A stretch of 64,000 bases of DNA from Homalodisca vitripennis. Lineage: Eukaryota > Arthropoda > Insecta > Hemiptera > Cicadellidae. The DNA is taken from positions 124,001-188,000 of the forward strand of contig NW_025776240.1 of the NCBI RefSeq assembly GCF_021130785.1, in the 5' to 3' direction. Made by a program: the position numbers and the translations under genes. The notes beneath the pieces were generated by a model that saw only the letters and a program-made list of their open reading frames with translations, searched no databases and was not told where the DNA came from. This document shows, one piece after another, positions 46,595 to 59,619 of the stretch; the first letter of the stretch is position 1; every line of letters begins with the position of its first letter.

Positions 46595-48790
46595 TTGATA
46601 AGACAAGACAAGAATTCCTTTATTTTCACATTCATCAAGAAGAAAATGGCGTCAAATACATAGTATCTTAAAATTTTTCCCAGGATTGTTCTCATTTAGC
46701 TGCCTTGGTCTTCACATTCTCTGCGAGTCAGCTCTCCAATTCAAGAATTCTTTTACTGAGTAAAAGGGTCTCTCTTGGAACCAGGAGTGCAAGTTTTCTT
46801 CAACTTCCTTCTTTCCATTTTCTTCAGCTCATCAGGGAGATTATTGAAGAATTTTGCTTCAGCATTAGTTAACTTGTGGTTCGGCAAAGTAAATTTATTG
46901 GCATACCTAGTATTGTAAGAATGAATGTCTTAGTGCTGTTGAACCTCACATTCACCATGAGTGTATGAGTTTTAGTTATCACAATACACTCTACAATATA
47001 AAGGCTGACTACCGTTGATAACCTCCACTCTTTGAATACCCCTCAATAGCTCTCTCTAAATCCCAAGCCGTCGATGTTTCTTAGAGCCTTTTTTGTAGAA
47101 TTAGGATTCGTGGGAAATTTCTTTCAGTTGAACCACCCCAAACCGCTAAGCCATATCTCATATGGCTTTCAAACATAGCATTATAGGCTGTTATTGTGGC
47201 TTTTGTCGTGCTTATAGCTTTCGTACTTTTATGGCATAAATTGCTGAGCTAAAGCTTAAGGCATAAGTTATCAATATGATTTAGCTAAGAGAGTTTGTCA
47301 TCAACAATGATTCCAAGATAATTAGTTGAGCTGACAGATTGAAGATTTGGTAGATCTGAAATTTCATCCTTCTGGTTCCCAAATGAAATTTGTTTCGTCT
47401 TTTATTAATTGAAAACCAGGTCATTGTTTCTACAGTAGTCCATAACAATGTTAACAGCAATGTATGCATTTATTTCTAGATTTCCCACTGAGCTATTTGC
47501 AGTTAATAGCATAGAATCGTCAGCATACACGAATAAATTACTGTATGAATGTATAACCTTAGGAAAATCATTAGTAAATAATATAAAAAATACAGGCCCC
47601 AACACAGATCCTTGCGGTACACCACGGTCCATTGATAGGACCTCAGATCTTGAAATTGTAGCAACTATTTTTATGGTCTGTCATTTCTACAACCTAGTAT
47701 CTTCCTTCAATGTATGCTGGGAACCATGAAAGTGCTGTTCCTTGGATTCCTAGATGAAAAGTTTTCTTATAATCAAGTCATGGCTTAGACAATCAAATGC
47801 CTTACTCAAGTCAAGTTGCACTCCCACTAAACTATTTCCAGCCTCGATATTGTCAACAATGTGCTTAAACAGATCAACTATTGCAGTCATGGTGGATCGT
47901 CCCTTAATAAAACCATTATTTTTCTCTGTCAAAAGGTTGTTTAATTGAAGATTTTTGAAAAGTCTGGAGATTACAATTTTCTCAATGATTTGGATTCAGT
48001 TGGAGTAAAAAATATTGGCCTAAAATTTTCTATCTGGTGTTTACTGGATATTTCATTTAAGCCAAAAGAGGATTTTGTTTTGAGTGAGTTTATTACTTTA
48101 ATTATTTCTTCAATTGACGTGGGTTCCATAGAGGTCAGTGACATTTCAACAGGTGGGTTTTGAACAAATTGCATTGTTGGGTTGATGCGCAGGTTCTGTT
48201 TGAGAGTTTTATCGGCAATAGTTGAGAAATAGTTGTTAAAATGGTTGGCTATATCTTTGGGGTCGTCAAATTTGTCTCTGTTTTTAATTATGAAGTCAAA
48301 TCCAGAAATTGTGTCCTTGTGCTGATGATTTCTCTCGCTGTTTATGATGTCCCAAACAGCCTTATTTTTGTCAGCAGCATTGTCAATATGAGCAGCACTA
48401 GCCTCTTGTCTTAAGGTCCTTAGTTTTAAGTCGTAAGCCGTTTATAGCTTCGTAGTTTATTTATCCTCTCGGCTGCCATAAAGTCAATATCTCTCATTTA
48501 CTTTAAGAAAATCTTTCTTTAAGTGGAGAGCTTCTTCATCATAGCACGGTTGAGCTTTTGTTCTTGCCACACTCTGACTTTCTTGATTGAACTAGTGAGA
48601 TCTAAAAAGTATGTTATTGTCTCCAAATATTGCCTGTAGGATTCCTCAGCCAAATATCGTTTGAGATTTGTTAAGTTCTCTGGACTTACATGTCGATGAA
48701 AGAAGGTAGTAGTTGTTTTTGATTCAACAGACAGAGGCAGATAACAAAGTTGTCCGAAATGGCTTTGAAATGGATATTGTTATTAAATAA
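46595..48790 (-). mobile_element. Non-LTR retrotransposon (LINE), 5'-truncated, minus strand
   Basis: The element reads right to left. The right end has remnants of an endonuclease C-terminus (ISDNFVICLCL-like near 48760) and a linker; the reverse transcriptase follows to the left. The left end has a short tail, complementary to GATAAGACAAGACAAGAATT near 46598, typical of a LINE 3' terminus. Phase changes and stops break the coding region. The clade looks CR1/Jockey-like but is not resolved. Confidence 0.75.
47281..48174 (-). pseudogene. LINE reverse transcriptase, decayed
   Basis: Three minus-strand pieces appear in order. 47971-48174 has the N-terminal RT region. 47750-47932 contains NNGFIKGRST and VGVQLDLSKAFDCLSHDLI, where the first catalytic Asp lies in LDLSKAFD. 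47405-47632 contains GVPQGSVLGPVFFILFTNDF and the catalytic VYADDSMLL. The frame after NDLVFN continues in another phase through 47281-47400. It would have made first-strand cDNA at the target site by target-primed reverse transcription; this copy cannot. Confidence 0.85.
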
Positions 48791-49416
48791 GTCATTATAT
48801 ACTAGTTTGCTTGATTACTTTTCATCTATCTCAAAACTTTCCTGGGACGTGTAAGTTCATAGGTTAACAAATCCCTAATACCATAATAACAGTTATAATA
48901 TCTCCCTGTATTTCATCTCCGGGAACAAAACTATTGATATTTTGTATAAAGGTTTCACTATTTTAGTGTCGTAACACTTAATCTGGAACTATTTTTAGTT
49001 TCAAATTAAATCAATAAAAAACTATTAATTTAATTTATTATTGCGCGGTTTAAAAGTCAGTTTTTTACTTGCTGCAACAATGGTATTCTTCACTGTGATT
49101 CACTCTCTAAATATCATCGCGGGCGTCATAGAGTATCTAAATATAGCTTTGAGCATTTGCATCCTAAGAAATTATTTCCTCACGACAACTTGCCTTTATC
49201 ACTCCAATATTATCATGTATCTGCTTTTTTTGTCCTACTTCAAAAAGCCTGTATGACTGACTGGCCAATTACCACTCGTACTTTTACAGATTCTAAATCA
49301 TTGCAGAGATTAAAGCTGATTATTGTAAGACTGTTCGGCATTAGCTGGGTTTCGCCTGGAGCGTAATATTGAGTTAAACCCAAAACTAACGGTCCTCCAT
49401 TTCCGTACCCTACGCC

Positions 49417-49417
<1 letters not shown>
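48791..49417. other. Spacer
   Basis: Nothing recognisable as a gene or element was seen. Confidence 0.4.

Positions 49418-49499
<82 letters not shown>
49418..49499. repeat. (CA)n microsatellite
   Basis: About 82 bp of pure CA dinucleotide. Confidence 0.97.
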
Positions 49500-49501
<2 letters not shown>

Positions 49502-51085
49502 TCGGGGCGGAACCTTGATTTTCGACATTAAAAACATATTGAACATCGATGATTTGACATGAATGTATGTGTAAAATGGTCTTTGGTTCGAGTAATTTTT
49601 TAGAATTCCCTATTTCGTTTGCACAAAATTTGTCAGTAAGATAAAAAACTTTACGTTTTTTACTGAAAAAATACTTTAGTACTGACTTATAGCTTTTATT
49701 GGCCAATAGGTGATCGAAGTCTCAGTTACTCAGTGTCGCAGTATTTCACATTGTTATATAAAAAAAACACATTCTTAAATGAGTACTTAAGATACAAAAC
49801 ACTATTGAATTTGAGGAAAGAATTTTTAACACCTTGGTTAGCTCACCATTAACTGTATACTTTAGTGCGTAATTGCTTTTAAAATAGATAACTTTTACAG
49901 TTTATGCGTTTGACAAGTTAATATTTAACCTTGTAACGTAGATTTTGACATACAACATAATCTTAAAAAAATTAAAAAAATAAGATGTACACCAAAACAC
50001 TATACTGTTGTATACTTTAAACACTATACAGTAATTCAAAAGTAAACACGAAAATTAATGTTTTTTGTTTGAATTAGTAAAACAGGGAGACGAATTAACT
50101 GAAAGTTGCATAGTTGATGTGGTGTAGCCTAATAACTTTTCAACAGGTATGATCGGTTAATTAGGTTTCTTATCGCATCGTTGATAGTAATTACTATTAG
50201 TATAATTAGAAAATATTATTTTTAATGTTTAACACGAAACATTGTAACTATATTAGAATGTTCTCATATTATTTACTGATATCAGGAACTAGCATTAGCA
50301 TAAATTATTATTACACCTGACACTAATTTTAAACCAGTAGACTGTGTTAAATGTTTTGCCACATCAATTAGTTGAAATGGACATTCAGGTTTCCATGTTT
50401 TTAATATATTGCTTATTTTACTAATAATAATAAAGATTAAAAATAAAGATAAACCGATTTAAATACTTGTACTAATATGAAGAAACAATAGTGACAAATA
50501 TGATTTTAATTTGACAAAGTTGAGCTTACTAAAAGCGAATACTAAAACTTTTTTAGGTGAAGCCATCCATATTTTATCACACAAATGTATTAGACAAATA
50601 GTTCTATTTTTCGTAAGCTACCAAAAGAAACTTTCAGATTTAGAACTTTGTATCAGAATAAGTGATACTTTCGATAGTCGAATAACTGACAGGTTCTATG
50701 TATTTGTTGGTGTGTCAACGAATATACAACAAAAAGCATTGGTGTATGTGTTTATGTATGTATGAAATTATGAATCATAAGTGCAGGTATTTAATCGTCC
50801 TTGTCTGCGATTTAGTTTATGGCTTCATTTAATTTATAAGACCATTTTCTATAAAGAAAAATTAAACAAAGAAAATTTCCTTTTTAATTATTTCAAATAC
50901 CCATGTTAAATTATAAAATTGCCTAATTTATCACATAATGAATTTTATTATATTAAAAATATGAATCTGCCTTAAAATATTAAGTTTCATTGGGTTAATT
51001 ACGTTGTATTTGGAGTTACCTTAATTTTGTCAAATTAAAATTAGTTTTAATTGTTACAAATAAAAAACTAAAATTAGTAAAAACA
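49500..51085. other. AT-rich intergenic sequence
   Basis: No supported gene; the 84-codon frame at 50511-50765 has no known motif. Confidence 0.4.
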
Positions 51086-51125
51086 CCCCCTAAACCCCCC
51101 CCCTTGGGGGGTATTAACACCCCCC
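51086..51125. other. Homopolymeric C/G tract with hairpin potential
   Basis: Runs C5 (51086-51090), C9 (51095-51103), G6 (51106-51111) and C6 (51120-51125) lie within 40 bp of an otherwise AT-rich region. G6 can pair with any of the C runs, and the C runs could contribute to an i-motif. No function is assigned. Confidence 0.7.
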
Positions 51126-51289
51126 TTAAATTGGTACAAATATTGAAGCCGGGTATTTTTTTATTTAAAATGCTACATTATGTTTAATTTTTAGGAACTA
51201 ATATTGTGTATTTTTGTCTCTCTGCTGCGACCCTAGCAACTATACTCAGTGATTGTTGTTAAAATAAATATATATTTTAATTGCCGCGT

Positions 51290-51709
51290 GCCATGGTTGA
51301 ATGGAAGGTAATTTTAATTTCTAATGTGAACTGAGAAGCTTCCTATTCAACACTGAGATATCAAATGCCGGTGGTTGTTTAAAAATTCCAATCTCAGCAT
51401 TCAATCCTCTTTCATTGCTCCCACTAACAGGAACGAGACACGTGCCGATATTCTAAATAAAGGTAGGTTCCTAGCATTTGTGAAGTAGGATATAATCATC
51501 GGAAGAAAACTCATATGAGTAATTCATTCTGTCTTGTGTTTTCTCATGATTCAAAGGGCACCATTATCTGGAACTCTAAGGTAAACTAGGAAACTTCCTA
51601 CAACTCCTAGATAACATATGGTTATTTTAAAAATTGAAATGTCTACACTCAATCCTGCCTCATTGCTCCAACATAAATTCGCATCTGAGAGATAAGTTAT
51701 CGCCATTTA

Positions 51710-51765
<56 letters not shown>

Positions 51766-52400
51766 ACATCTCGATACCTTATTCCACCTTGTTACTCCGT
51801 GTAATATTTCATTTACAGGACTCCTAGAGGAGAATTTCCATATAATGCCCTGATGTTGAGTAGGAAGCATCTCACACGAAGTCAGATGTAACTTATAACG
51901 ATAGGGAAAATTCGCATATCCACACTCAATTCTGGCTCGTCCACTAAAAGACTGAATTCGACATAGCCTCCAATAGGAACGTCACTAGGATCTTTACCAT
52001 TGTTAATGGTATGTTCCTTAGCCTCTGTGATGTAAGTTGAGGGAATTGGAATAAAACACATCTTATAATGTTATGTTGCTCCATGTCAAGTACTTCTATA
52101 GGAGCGTTTCATGGAACCCTGATATTGGCTAGGAAACTTTTTACAAAAACTATGAGGTAACATATAGTGATTTGGTAAATTTCAAACTCCGCAATCAACC
52201 CTGTCCCGTTTCTTCAGGACTGCTTTCATATATGCCTGCAATAGGGGCGTTATTCAGAAGCCAGGAAAGAAAAGTAAAATTTCTCAGTAATTCAGAGGCA
52301 AGTCGTAGCAATTGTACCACCTCTTTGCAAATTGTTATTGTTGGTATCTCCATATGATTGTATATGTAACATTTTCAAAGTGATTTCATGAGGAGATGCA
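51290..52400. repeat. Degenerate satellite-like array, about 245-275 bp unit, four copies, with a poly(A) tract
   Basis: The landmark (AACC)CTGATATTGGCTAGGAAAC-like sequence recurs near 51330, 51575, 51847 and 52113. Each is followed by (T/A)ACA(T)ATGGTTATTT..AAATT and then CTCAATC(C/T)TG.CTC.TTGCTCC-type sequence. The intervening parts, such as GGTATGTTCCTTAGC(C/A)T, also align between copies. Copies are much diverged. A run of 53 A (51711-51763) interrupts the second copy. Confidence 0.75.
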
Positions 52401-52722
52401 TGTCCAATCGATAAAAATCCTTATTTATAGAACAATCTTCATCCAGATCACTAATTTTGTAAAATAGATCGTTGCACATAAAAAGGAACACAGAAACCGA
52501 TCGAATGTTATAACCTCATCCTTTTTAGAGTCAGTAAAATAAACATCAAATTCACTTTCAAGGCAATAAGCTAGAGGAAACTTATATTCCTCTTTAATCA
52601 AGGCATCATAAGTCTTATCTCAAGATGTGTAAAGTAAGCCAAAACTGCATAGAATAATAGTTTTATATTCCAATGTCTCAAATTTTATTTGATTTATTTA
52701 GGGCCCTACAGGAACTTCTTGG

Positions 52723-52962
52723 CCAATGACGCAGTGTAGCGGGTACAACGGTTATCGCTTGATAACCAGATCAAGCAACGTCGAGCGTGGCGGCTGCTTG
52801 GATGGGTGACCGCTGAGTGATCCTGTCCTTGCAGTGCGCCTGCCCGGCCGTTGGTGGTGGTTCGTAAGTCACCTTTAAGCAGTTGGTCCTCAGGTTAAGT
52901 GTTAGAGAGGGCTTCTTAGCCCTAACTTCGCCTGGTAAAATAAGGTCTCTTTACTTTACTTT
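52723..52962 (+). repeat. 5S-rRNA-derived SINE (SINE3-like), copy 2
   Basis: The first about 120 bp resemble eukaryotic 5S rRNA, most clearly the internal promoter part: AAGCAACGTCGAGCGTGG, then CTTGGATGGGTGACCGC. The body (CACCTTTAAGC, AGAGAGGGCTTCTTAGCC, CCTGGTAAAATAAGG) has no similarity to 5S. It ends in a TTTAC repeat tail. ACTTCTTGG occurs at 52714-52722 and 52963-52971, a likely 9-bp target duplication, although the right copy overlaps the tail motif. The 5S-like part would supply polymerase III transcription. It has no coding capacity and depends on a LINE for movement. Confidence 0.8.
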
Positions 52963-52984
52963 ACTTCTTGGAATAGTTTCGTTG

Positions 52985-53370
52985 TTCGTCTGTTTGAGCA
53001 AAAACTATTAGTAGAATGTAGAGAATTGAAATTTGGTACATGGGTTCCTCTTGCTCCAAAGATGAAAGTTATTTATTTTGGGATTTAAATTTAAATGAGC
53101 TGTATATCTATCTGTACTCCTGCGCGTCTGTGTAATGCTAGAAAGGTCTAAGAGACTTGAAACTTAGAATATAGGATTCTCTTTGTCCATTCAGTAACGT
53201 TATTAATTTTTAGGTTAAAATGTAAAAGGCTCCTGGTCGCCTGCCCGTATGTGCGATAAATCTTGAAAGAAAAGGTCCTAGAGGCTTGAAACTTGGAAAT
53301 TTATCTTGTTCGAAGAATTAGCTCTGTTAATTTTAAACCCAAAAGGAAAAAAGTACGTCCGTCTGTCCTT
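52985..53370. repeat. Degenerate tandem repeat, about 130-bp unit, three copies
   Basis: GAGAATTGAAATTTGG (53021), GAGACTTGAAACTTAG (53152) and GAGGCTTGAAACTTGG (53281) are spaced 131 and 129 bp apart. Each is preceded by a GTCTG/GTATG(T)..GC(G)A motif and followed by a CTTG/CTTTG(C/T) motif. The motif resembles the one in the array at 40916-41470, so both may derive from one repeat family. Confidence 0.7.
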
Positions 53371-56300
53371 GCGTCTACCGATTACTTCTTTCGTTACGAT
53401 ATGTTAGGTTCTTCCTACATTGTCTCGGTATGATACAATATTAACATCTTTAACTGAATAACAGTTACGATTTTGTCATAGATACGATATTATTACACTT
53501 GAACCATAGAGCGTTAGTGGGCTTAAAATATTATTTAATGTAATGCAAGGTAGTAGTTCGCCACACCATGTATCGTGTAAAATTCAGAAGTTTGAAGAAA
53601 GATTTATTGTTTTCCTTTTCTTTAGGCTAGTTATTTTATTATGACATATGCTCAATGTCATACAGTCAATATAAATATTAGCTTTAAATGAATTTATTCA
53701 GTGATTTTGTTGATGCTATTAGGTTACTCTTAAGATTAATGAAAACAAATTTTATGCCACCACATCTAATGCATAGACACGCACTATAATGAACTAGATG
53801 TTGCTTATATAAAAATGATATAAAAATTTCAAGTCTATAGATCTGTTCGATCTCGAGGTATTGCCCTTAGAGACAGACATAGAATTATACATGAATGCAA
53901 TCTTTTCAGTCTCTCGACTGATATGCTTGGCAAACGATCAATCAAAACAGCGTTATAGGATTAACTGTTTGCTATTTTTTAACATTGCATGTCGAGAACC
54001 ATCCATTAAATTTACATATTTAGTAATATAATTTTATAAGATTCATAATAAATAACTGAATTAACGCTAAAAAAACCAATTGTTCCATTCCAAAAAAGGA
54101 GTTTAAAAACTTGTGGGTATTTTGAGGTACAATCTAATTCAGTCAAAATTGTACTAATGAAGAAATTATTTAAAATTGAAAATGCCTAATTACTTAATAC
54201 GTAACAGATATACGCTGGAAGTCCCGTTTAATAAATACGTCACTTGAGAAGTGGAAACACTGCCCTTGGTTAGCTTTTGAAAGTATTACATTTTTCATAA
54301 GAAGAAAGGATAGCTCAGACTATCAGGATAATGGTACAATATAAGGAGTACAATGAGCTTTGAGTGAAGACCACGGGAGTGCTGGTATATGATGGGTTAG
54401 TTGCACATGCCTTATCAAGGTAATATCTCATATGAGTTTCAAATAAGTATTTATTAGAATAAAATGTACTCTAATTGTGTTTCACCCAACATATCTGACT
54501 ATTTAAATAGTTCTATAAGCATAATAAATGGTAACTAAAATTAAATTATTGTACAGAGTTCTGAATATAATAGGAATTTGCAGGAAGCTCAAGACACTAG
54601 CTTAAAATCCTTATTTAACAACGGAGAATTTGTGCACCGTAAAACTGCTATAACATTTTTTGCTTAATTTGGTATTTACGTTGTTCTTACCAAAATTATA
54701 CAACTTAAAAATATCAGTAATAAATTTAAAACTGAAATAAATAGTGCTAAAGTATCCTAAACATTTTTGGTACCAGGCAACTTGTTTTACAATTTCTAAT
54801 TTTTACAATTTTGCATGCAAAATAAAGAAATTAAGTCTATACACGTTATTGACCATAGAATATCCAAAAAAAGTTTAAATCTGTGTGAGAAAGAAACACA
54901 AGGTAATTTCTGAAAAACAATTAAAATTATTTATTGAAACGAAATAAATTGGAATATGAATATTTGGAAAACTGTGTATGACCACAATTTTGAATCTTTA
55001 TATGATGTATATTCAAAATGATATATTTTTCTTAATCAGCCTAAAAATTTGGAAAATTAGTTGCGGTTATTTTATGTATAAAATACAAATTTCAACTAAA
55101 CCCCCAAAGAGCTTTGCGGATCGTAAACAAAGCAGGAAAAAACTGTACTTCATGTCTTCCTTATTTTGAGTTTACGAATTTAAGGTTATTCTGTTGTATC
55201 AAATATCTAATTAATTAATTTCTAATCCTTGTTTAAATCTCGTTAGGATGAAACTATTAGTGAAGTTGAATAGTAATTACTATTAACTGTGCTGATATTG
55301 AATTTAGAATCCGAAGAACATGAAATACTGGTATTAAATGATGGAGTAAGTTAATACACTTTTCGTTCGATTCATTAATGAATACACTTTTAGTTTGTAA
55401 ATGTACTCAAATCAGTATTTTACCACTCATTATAGTCTGTGATTGATTTTATTTACAGTCCGTTATAAGAAGTAGTCACTTCTGTTGGTCAATCCCGCTA
55501 CTGCCTTTGCATTTTTTCCGTTGTGCAAAACGTACAACGCGTAGTTTCTGTAACGGTTTACAAAAAGTCTTTTCATTTGTTTCAAAGTAAAAATAAAATA
55601 GGTCGTATTTATTTTAATTGTATGTACCTGAAAAAGAGTAAACATTAATGATAAAAATATACTTGTCTTGCCAATATAACATTTAAATTCTATCACTAAT
55701 ACAAAAACGTATACAAGTTTTATAACCACTAAAAATTGAAGAACTGAAAAACTATAAAGTAACAATAACATTACTGTATATTATGTAGACGGAAAATTTT
55801 TAAGGAATATATGTTGTGGAATTACACGTATTTTTAAGTTAAATTTAAGTTTTTTTTATGTAAAAGACTAAACCATTATTATTTCCGGCTAAACAATTAG
55901 TTAGAAAAGTTGTTATACTCGTGTAATCGACAATCATTGTTTCTAAACAACGAGTGGACTGTGGAGGAATAAATAAATCATTCAGTGAACATCTTTTACT
56001 TAGTTAAATCTTAAGTTATTAGCAACTTTAATATTTGTTGTATTAACTGTTTATTTTCGCGTAAAGCTATAATTTTAATAATTTAATTCTAAGAATCAAA
56101 TGCCCCACTTTACGAGTATGACATTCCAAAACTATCTCATAAAACCTTTTTCTTGCTAAATTTGGTCAAATCTGGTTAAATATTTTGTTTCTGCTAAAAA
56201 TGAATTTTAAATTTCTATTGGTTTTAAGACATTTTAGATAAACTGCTGTCAGTAGCAGCGATATTTAAGAGATTTACGTACCCTTTACTAAAATCTTACG

Positions 56301-57605
56301 CTGTCCTCACAATTTTTAAATGCTACAGTATTTTACTGACTTAAGTATTAAAGTGACATTAATTACGATACGTCATCTTAAAATAACAAGAATTTCAACT
56401 TTTCTATCGTGTGACAATGTGTGCACATATTACATACACGCACAACACAAAGAATATACGAGACTCCATAAAAAATTTACTCCTTCCACAGTTGAGACTG
56501 CAAGTGACAAAATAGTGAAATCAATCCATGTAACCTCGCTATTAATGTTCAGTGGTGTGAACATGCTACTTGGGGCCACTCCAACAATGTAAGTGACACG
56601 TGACATGTCCCCGTCTAATGTAGAACATTATTCGAAATGTATGAATACGATTTCGTGTCTGCAGATCCTATTCATAGATGAATTGCCATGTGGAACTGCT
56701 GTAAGGGTCGTATATCAGTCTGCTTCATTCTAATTTGTTGTCATCTTTAATTAAACATGTGGCATATTAGACTCATTTTTATTTTCAGATCAGTTCTAAA
56801 GAGTACTGTTCTATATGTTCTTGTTCATCAAAAGTGTCATATTTTAATTTCTTGTGCTTAAAATACTATTTTAAACGAGACCAAGCACTTAATTAAGACA
56901 TAAAATATATTTTTTATATATGTCCATATTTGAACTTAAGGCTCCAGAAAAATACATATGCAAAGGTATCATTTTAATATGTTTCATTTTAACGAATTCA
57001 TTTCAGGTTTTTGAACTATATACGAATTCGAGGGCATTAGGTGAAGGATACACAGTTCTTTATGCAGTGTACTTCACATTTTTAGAGAGAAGTTCTGCCG
57101 CATTTATGACGTAATCACTTATTTCTAGCTAATTATTCTATACTGAAACACTTTTTTTGTAAATCGCTCGGAATTGGCAACGATATGTGCTTCTTCGATT
57201 TAAGAAGCAGATATAATGTCGATTTGACTGGGTGTAGAATGATCTTTTTCGAATTCATACGAACGCTTAAATCGCATAAACCGTCAAAGCTTAAAAAATA
57301 AGCTTCAAGAAGTTGCCGAACCAATCTCTTTAAAACTTACGTTCAACGATTGTATTGTTTATTTTCGGATTGTTTGAATCTAAAGGAATCTAGACCAACA
57401 TTAATTTTCCACTACATTATTTAGTTTTTTTGACCACCAATGGTCTAAATTTCAATGGTAAATACGTATTCGCATTGTGATTTTCATTTCACTAAGTTTA
57501 CTGCAAAGAAACTAAATTCTTTTCTTAAATTTTAAATTATTTCTAAATCCTCTATGCTTCCAGTATACGAAGTATATTTCTATGCCTATAACCATATCTT
57601 GTTGA
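53371..57605. other. AT-rich intergenic sequence
   Basis: No supported gene. The 102-codon minus-strand frame (55463-55771) and the 90-codon plus-strand frame (56320-56592) contain no recognisable domain. Confidence 0.4.
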
Positions 57606-58684
57606 TGCGTTTTTTGGTTGATGGAATTTCTTTTAATTTCTTAATAATCGATCATGTATATCGTAATGTTTGCGTAGAACTGCTGAAGCAGATAATTACC
57701 GCCCTTTCCAGCTTTATACAAATAAGGCTTTCTCTTATCCATTAGCACCGTTGTTTGTTACCACGCTACAACGAACAAAATGTGTCAAAAGTAATGTTAA
57801 ATTATACTTCATTAGACGAAATCCACCTGAAATAAAGGGTAAAGAGGAAAATAATGTGTTTGTCAGACTTCGTGTTACTGATTCAATGCTATGCCTTAAC
57901 TACCAATATAGTGTAAGTTATGGCCAATCTCACCTCCTAAACCAATCATGACGATATGGTAAACCTTTCATTCATATATAGATGGATCTCACGGAATAGT
58001 TTAAAATTATAATATGCATAATGGATAAGAGAAAGAATTACTTGTATTATGATGGACAGTATGGAGTTCATCTGCTTCAACCATTATATATAAATATCAA
58101 ATGTACTATATTCAGTATAATTACATTGATAATTATATAACTTTCCACTTAATTACTACTCTTAAATAGAATATATTGCTATAGTCTAATAGGTGTGCAA
58201 ATTCATAGTTAGCACAGTTAAAAAATCTCCAATTAAAATGTTATAAATATGCCAAATTTATTTGGGTTATCTAATCTGCTATTAGTTAAAGTTGAGAACT
58301 ATTAATGTAAAATTATATTAGGCATTTATTTTTATATTAATAAAAAAATCTATGAAATCTAAATTGTTTACGAAAAAAATTTATATATATAATTGAGACA
58401 TATTTTAGTTTTAATTTGAAGCCCACTGTGAACCAGGAATATATTTAAAAAGCAATTATGGCATATAAAAATGTTTCAAATTTAACTGAGAACAATAGTT
58501 TGTAAAAACAAAATGTATACATATATATATATATATATATAGATAAATAAATAAATAAAAATAAATAAATAAATATATATATATATATAAATAATTAAAT
58601 GATTTTTTATTTGGCTTTTTCTTTCACATATGTGTTTAAATAACCAAACTAACATATGATAGGGAAATCAAATACCTGTCAAAT

Positions 58685-58737
<53 letters not shown>

Positions 58738-58842
58738 TTAAATCAATTTGTATAAGTGGCAATAGCCTAATTTAATTGAATTTCAATAAACATTGAATCA
58801 CAAAAAGTTCTTGCTCAAAAAGTAAAATGTAAAGTGTATCAC

Positions 58843-58844
<2 letters not shown>
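57606..58844. repeat. Long duplicated segment, copy 2, left part
   Basis: This matches 25565-27170 apart from the about 400-bp insertion at 26350-26752, which is absent here. The two copies lie about 32 kb apart in the same orientation. The left part ends at GTATCACAT (58844), where a LINE-bearing insertion begins. (AT)n runs at about 58519-58540 and 58689-58734 lie inside it. Confidence 0.9.
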
Positions 58845-58873
<29 letters not shown>

Positions 58874-59337
58874 TATTTATTTCCAAAATTTATGTACAGA
58901 GTCAAATATAATACATAACAAAAATATTATAGGAAATTATCCCCACATGGGCATCAGCCCTGTGTGTGGGGAAACGAGTTCCTCAGTCTGCACTACCAAT
59001 AACACAAAAAAAAACCTAAATTAAAATAAGGAAATGAACTGTCATCAATAAAAACATTTTTTCATTAACAAATGAAAAAATGAAGATTTAACCTCTAAAA
59101 TAAACCATACAAGGCCAGACCATGGAATACATGAGTAAATCCCAGTTAATAAATAATCTAAAATTTGAAAGGAATATACTTATTTAGAAAATACAATTTG
59201 AAGACTTAAAAATGTAATTTATAAAAACTTGTGACTTACATACATAAAAAAGAGCAATCAGAAAGACTTAATTAAAAATTAGCCGATATAAGTAGAGAGA
59301 GATTTGGACCACACCTGCACACCCACGCACACACACT

Positions 59338-59338
<1 letters not shown>

Positions 59339-59386
<48 letters not shown>
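59339..59386. repeat. (CA)n microsatellite within the LINE 3' region
   Basis: About 48 bp of CA dinucleotide, flanked by imperfect CACG/CACC variants. Confidence 0.95.
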
Positions 59387-59387
<1 letters not shown>

Positions 59388-59619
59388 AATCACGCACCCG
59401 CACACTTGCTCGCACCAACATGTCCTCGTTGGCCTGCAGTAAAAAACGATTGTACAGACTCACAAACACTCAGACTAACATTGATTGTAATACAAAAAAT
59501 ATAACAGAAATTTAATACATAAAAAAGCATATCTAGGTGTAGATTGAGGAAAAATACTGACGAAATCCATCTCGCCCAGCATTTTACTAACCATTTTATT
59601 GACTAATTTTTTGTACGTA

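Noticed and set aside
55463..55771. 102-codon minus-strand frame
   Set aside because: No motif, hydrophobic AT-driven composition and no homology I can recall; probably chance.
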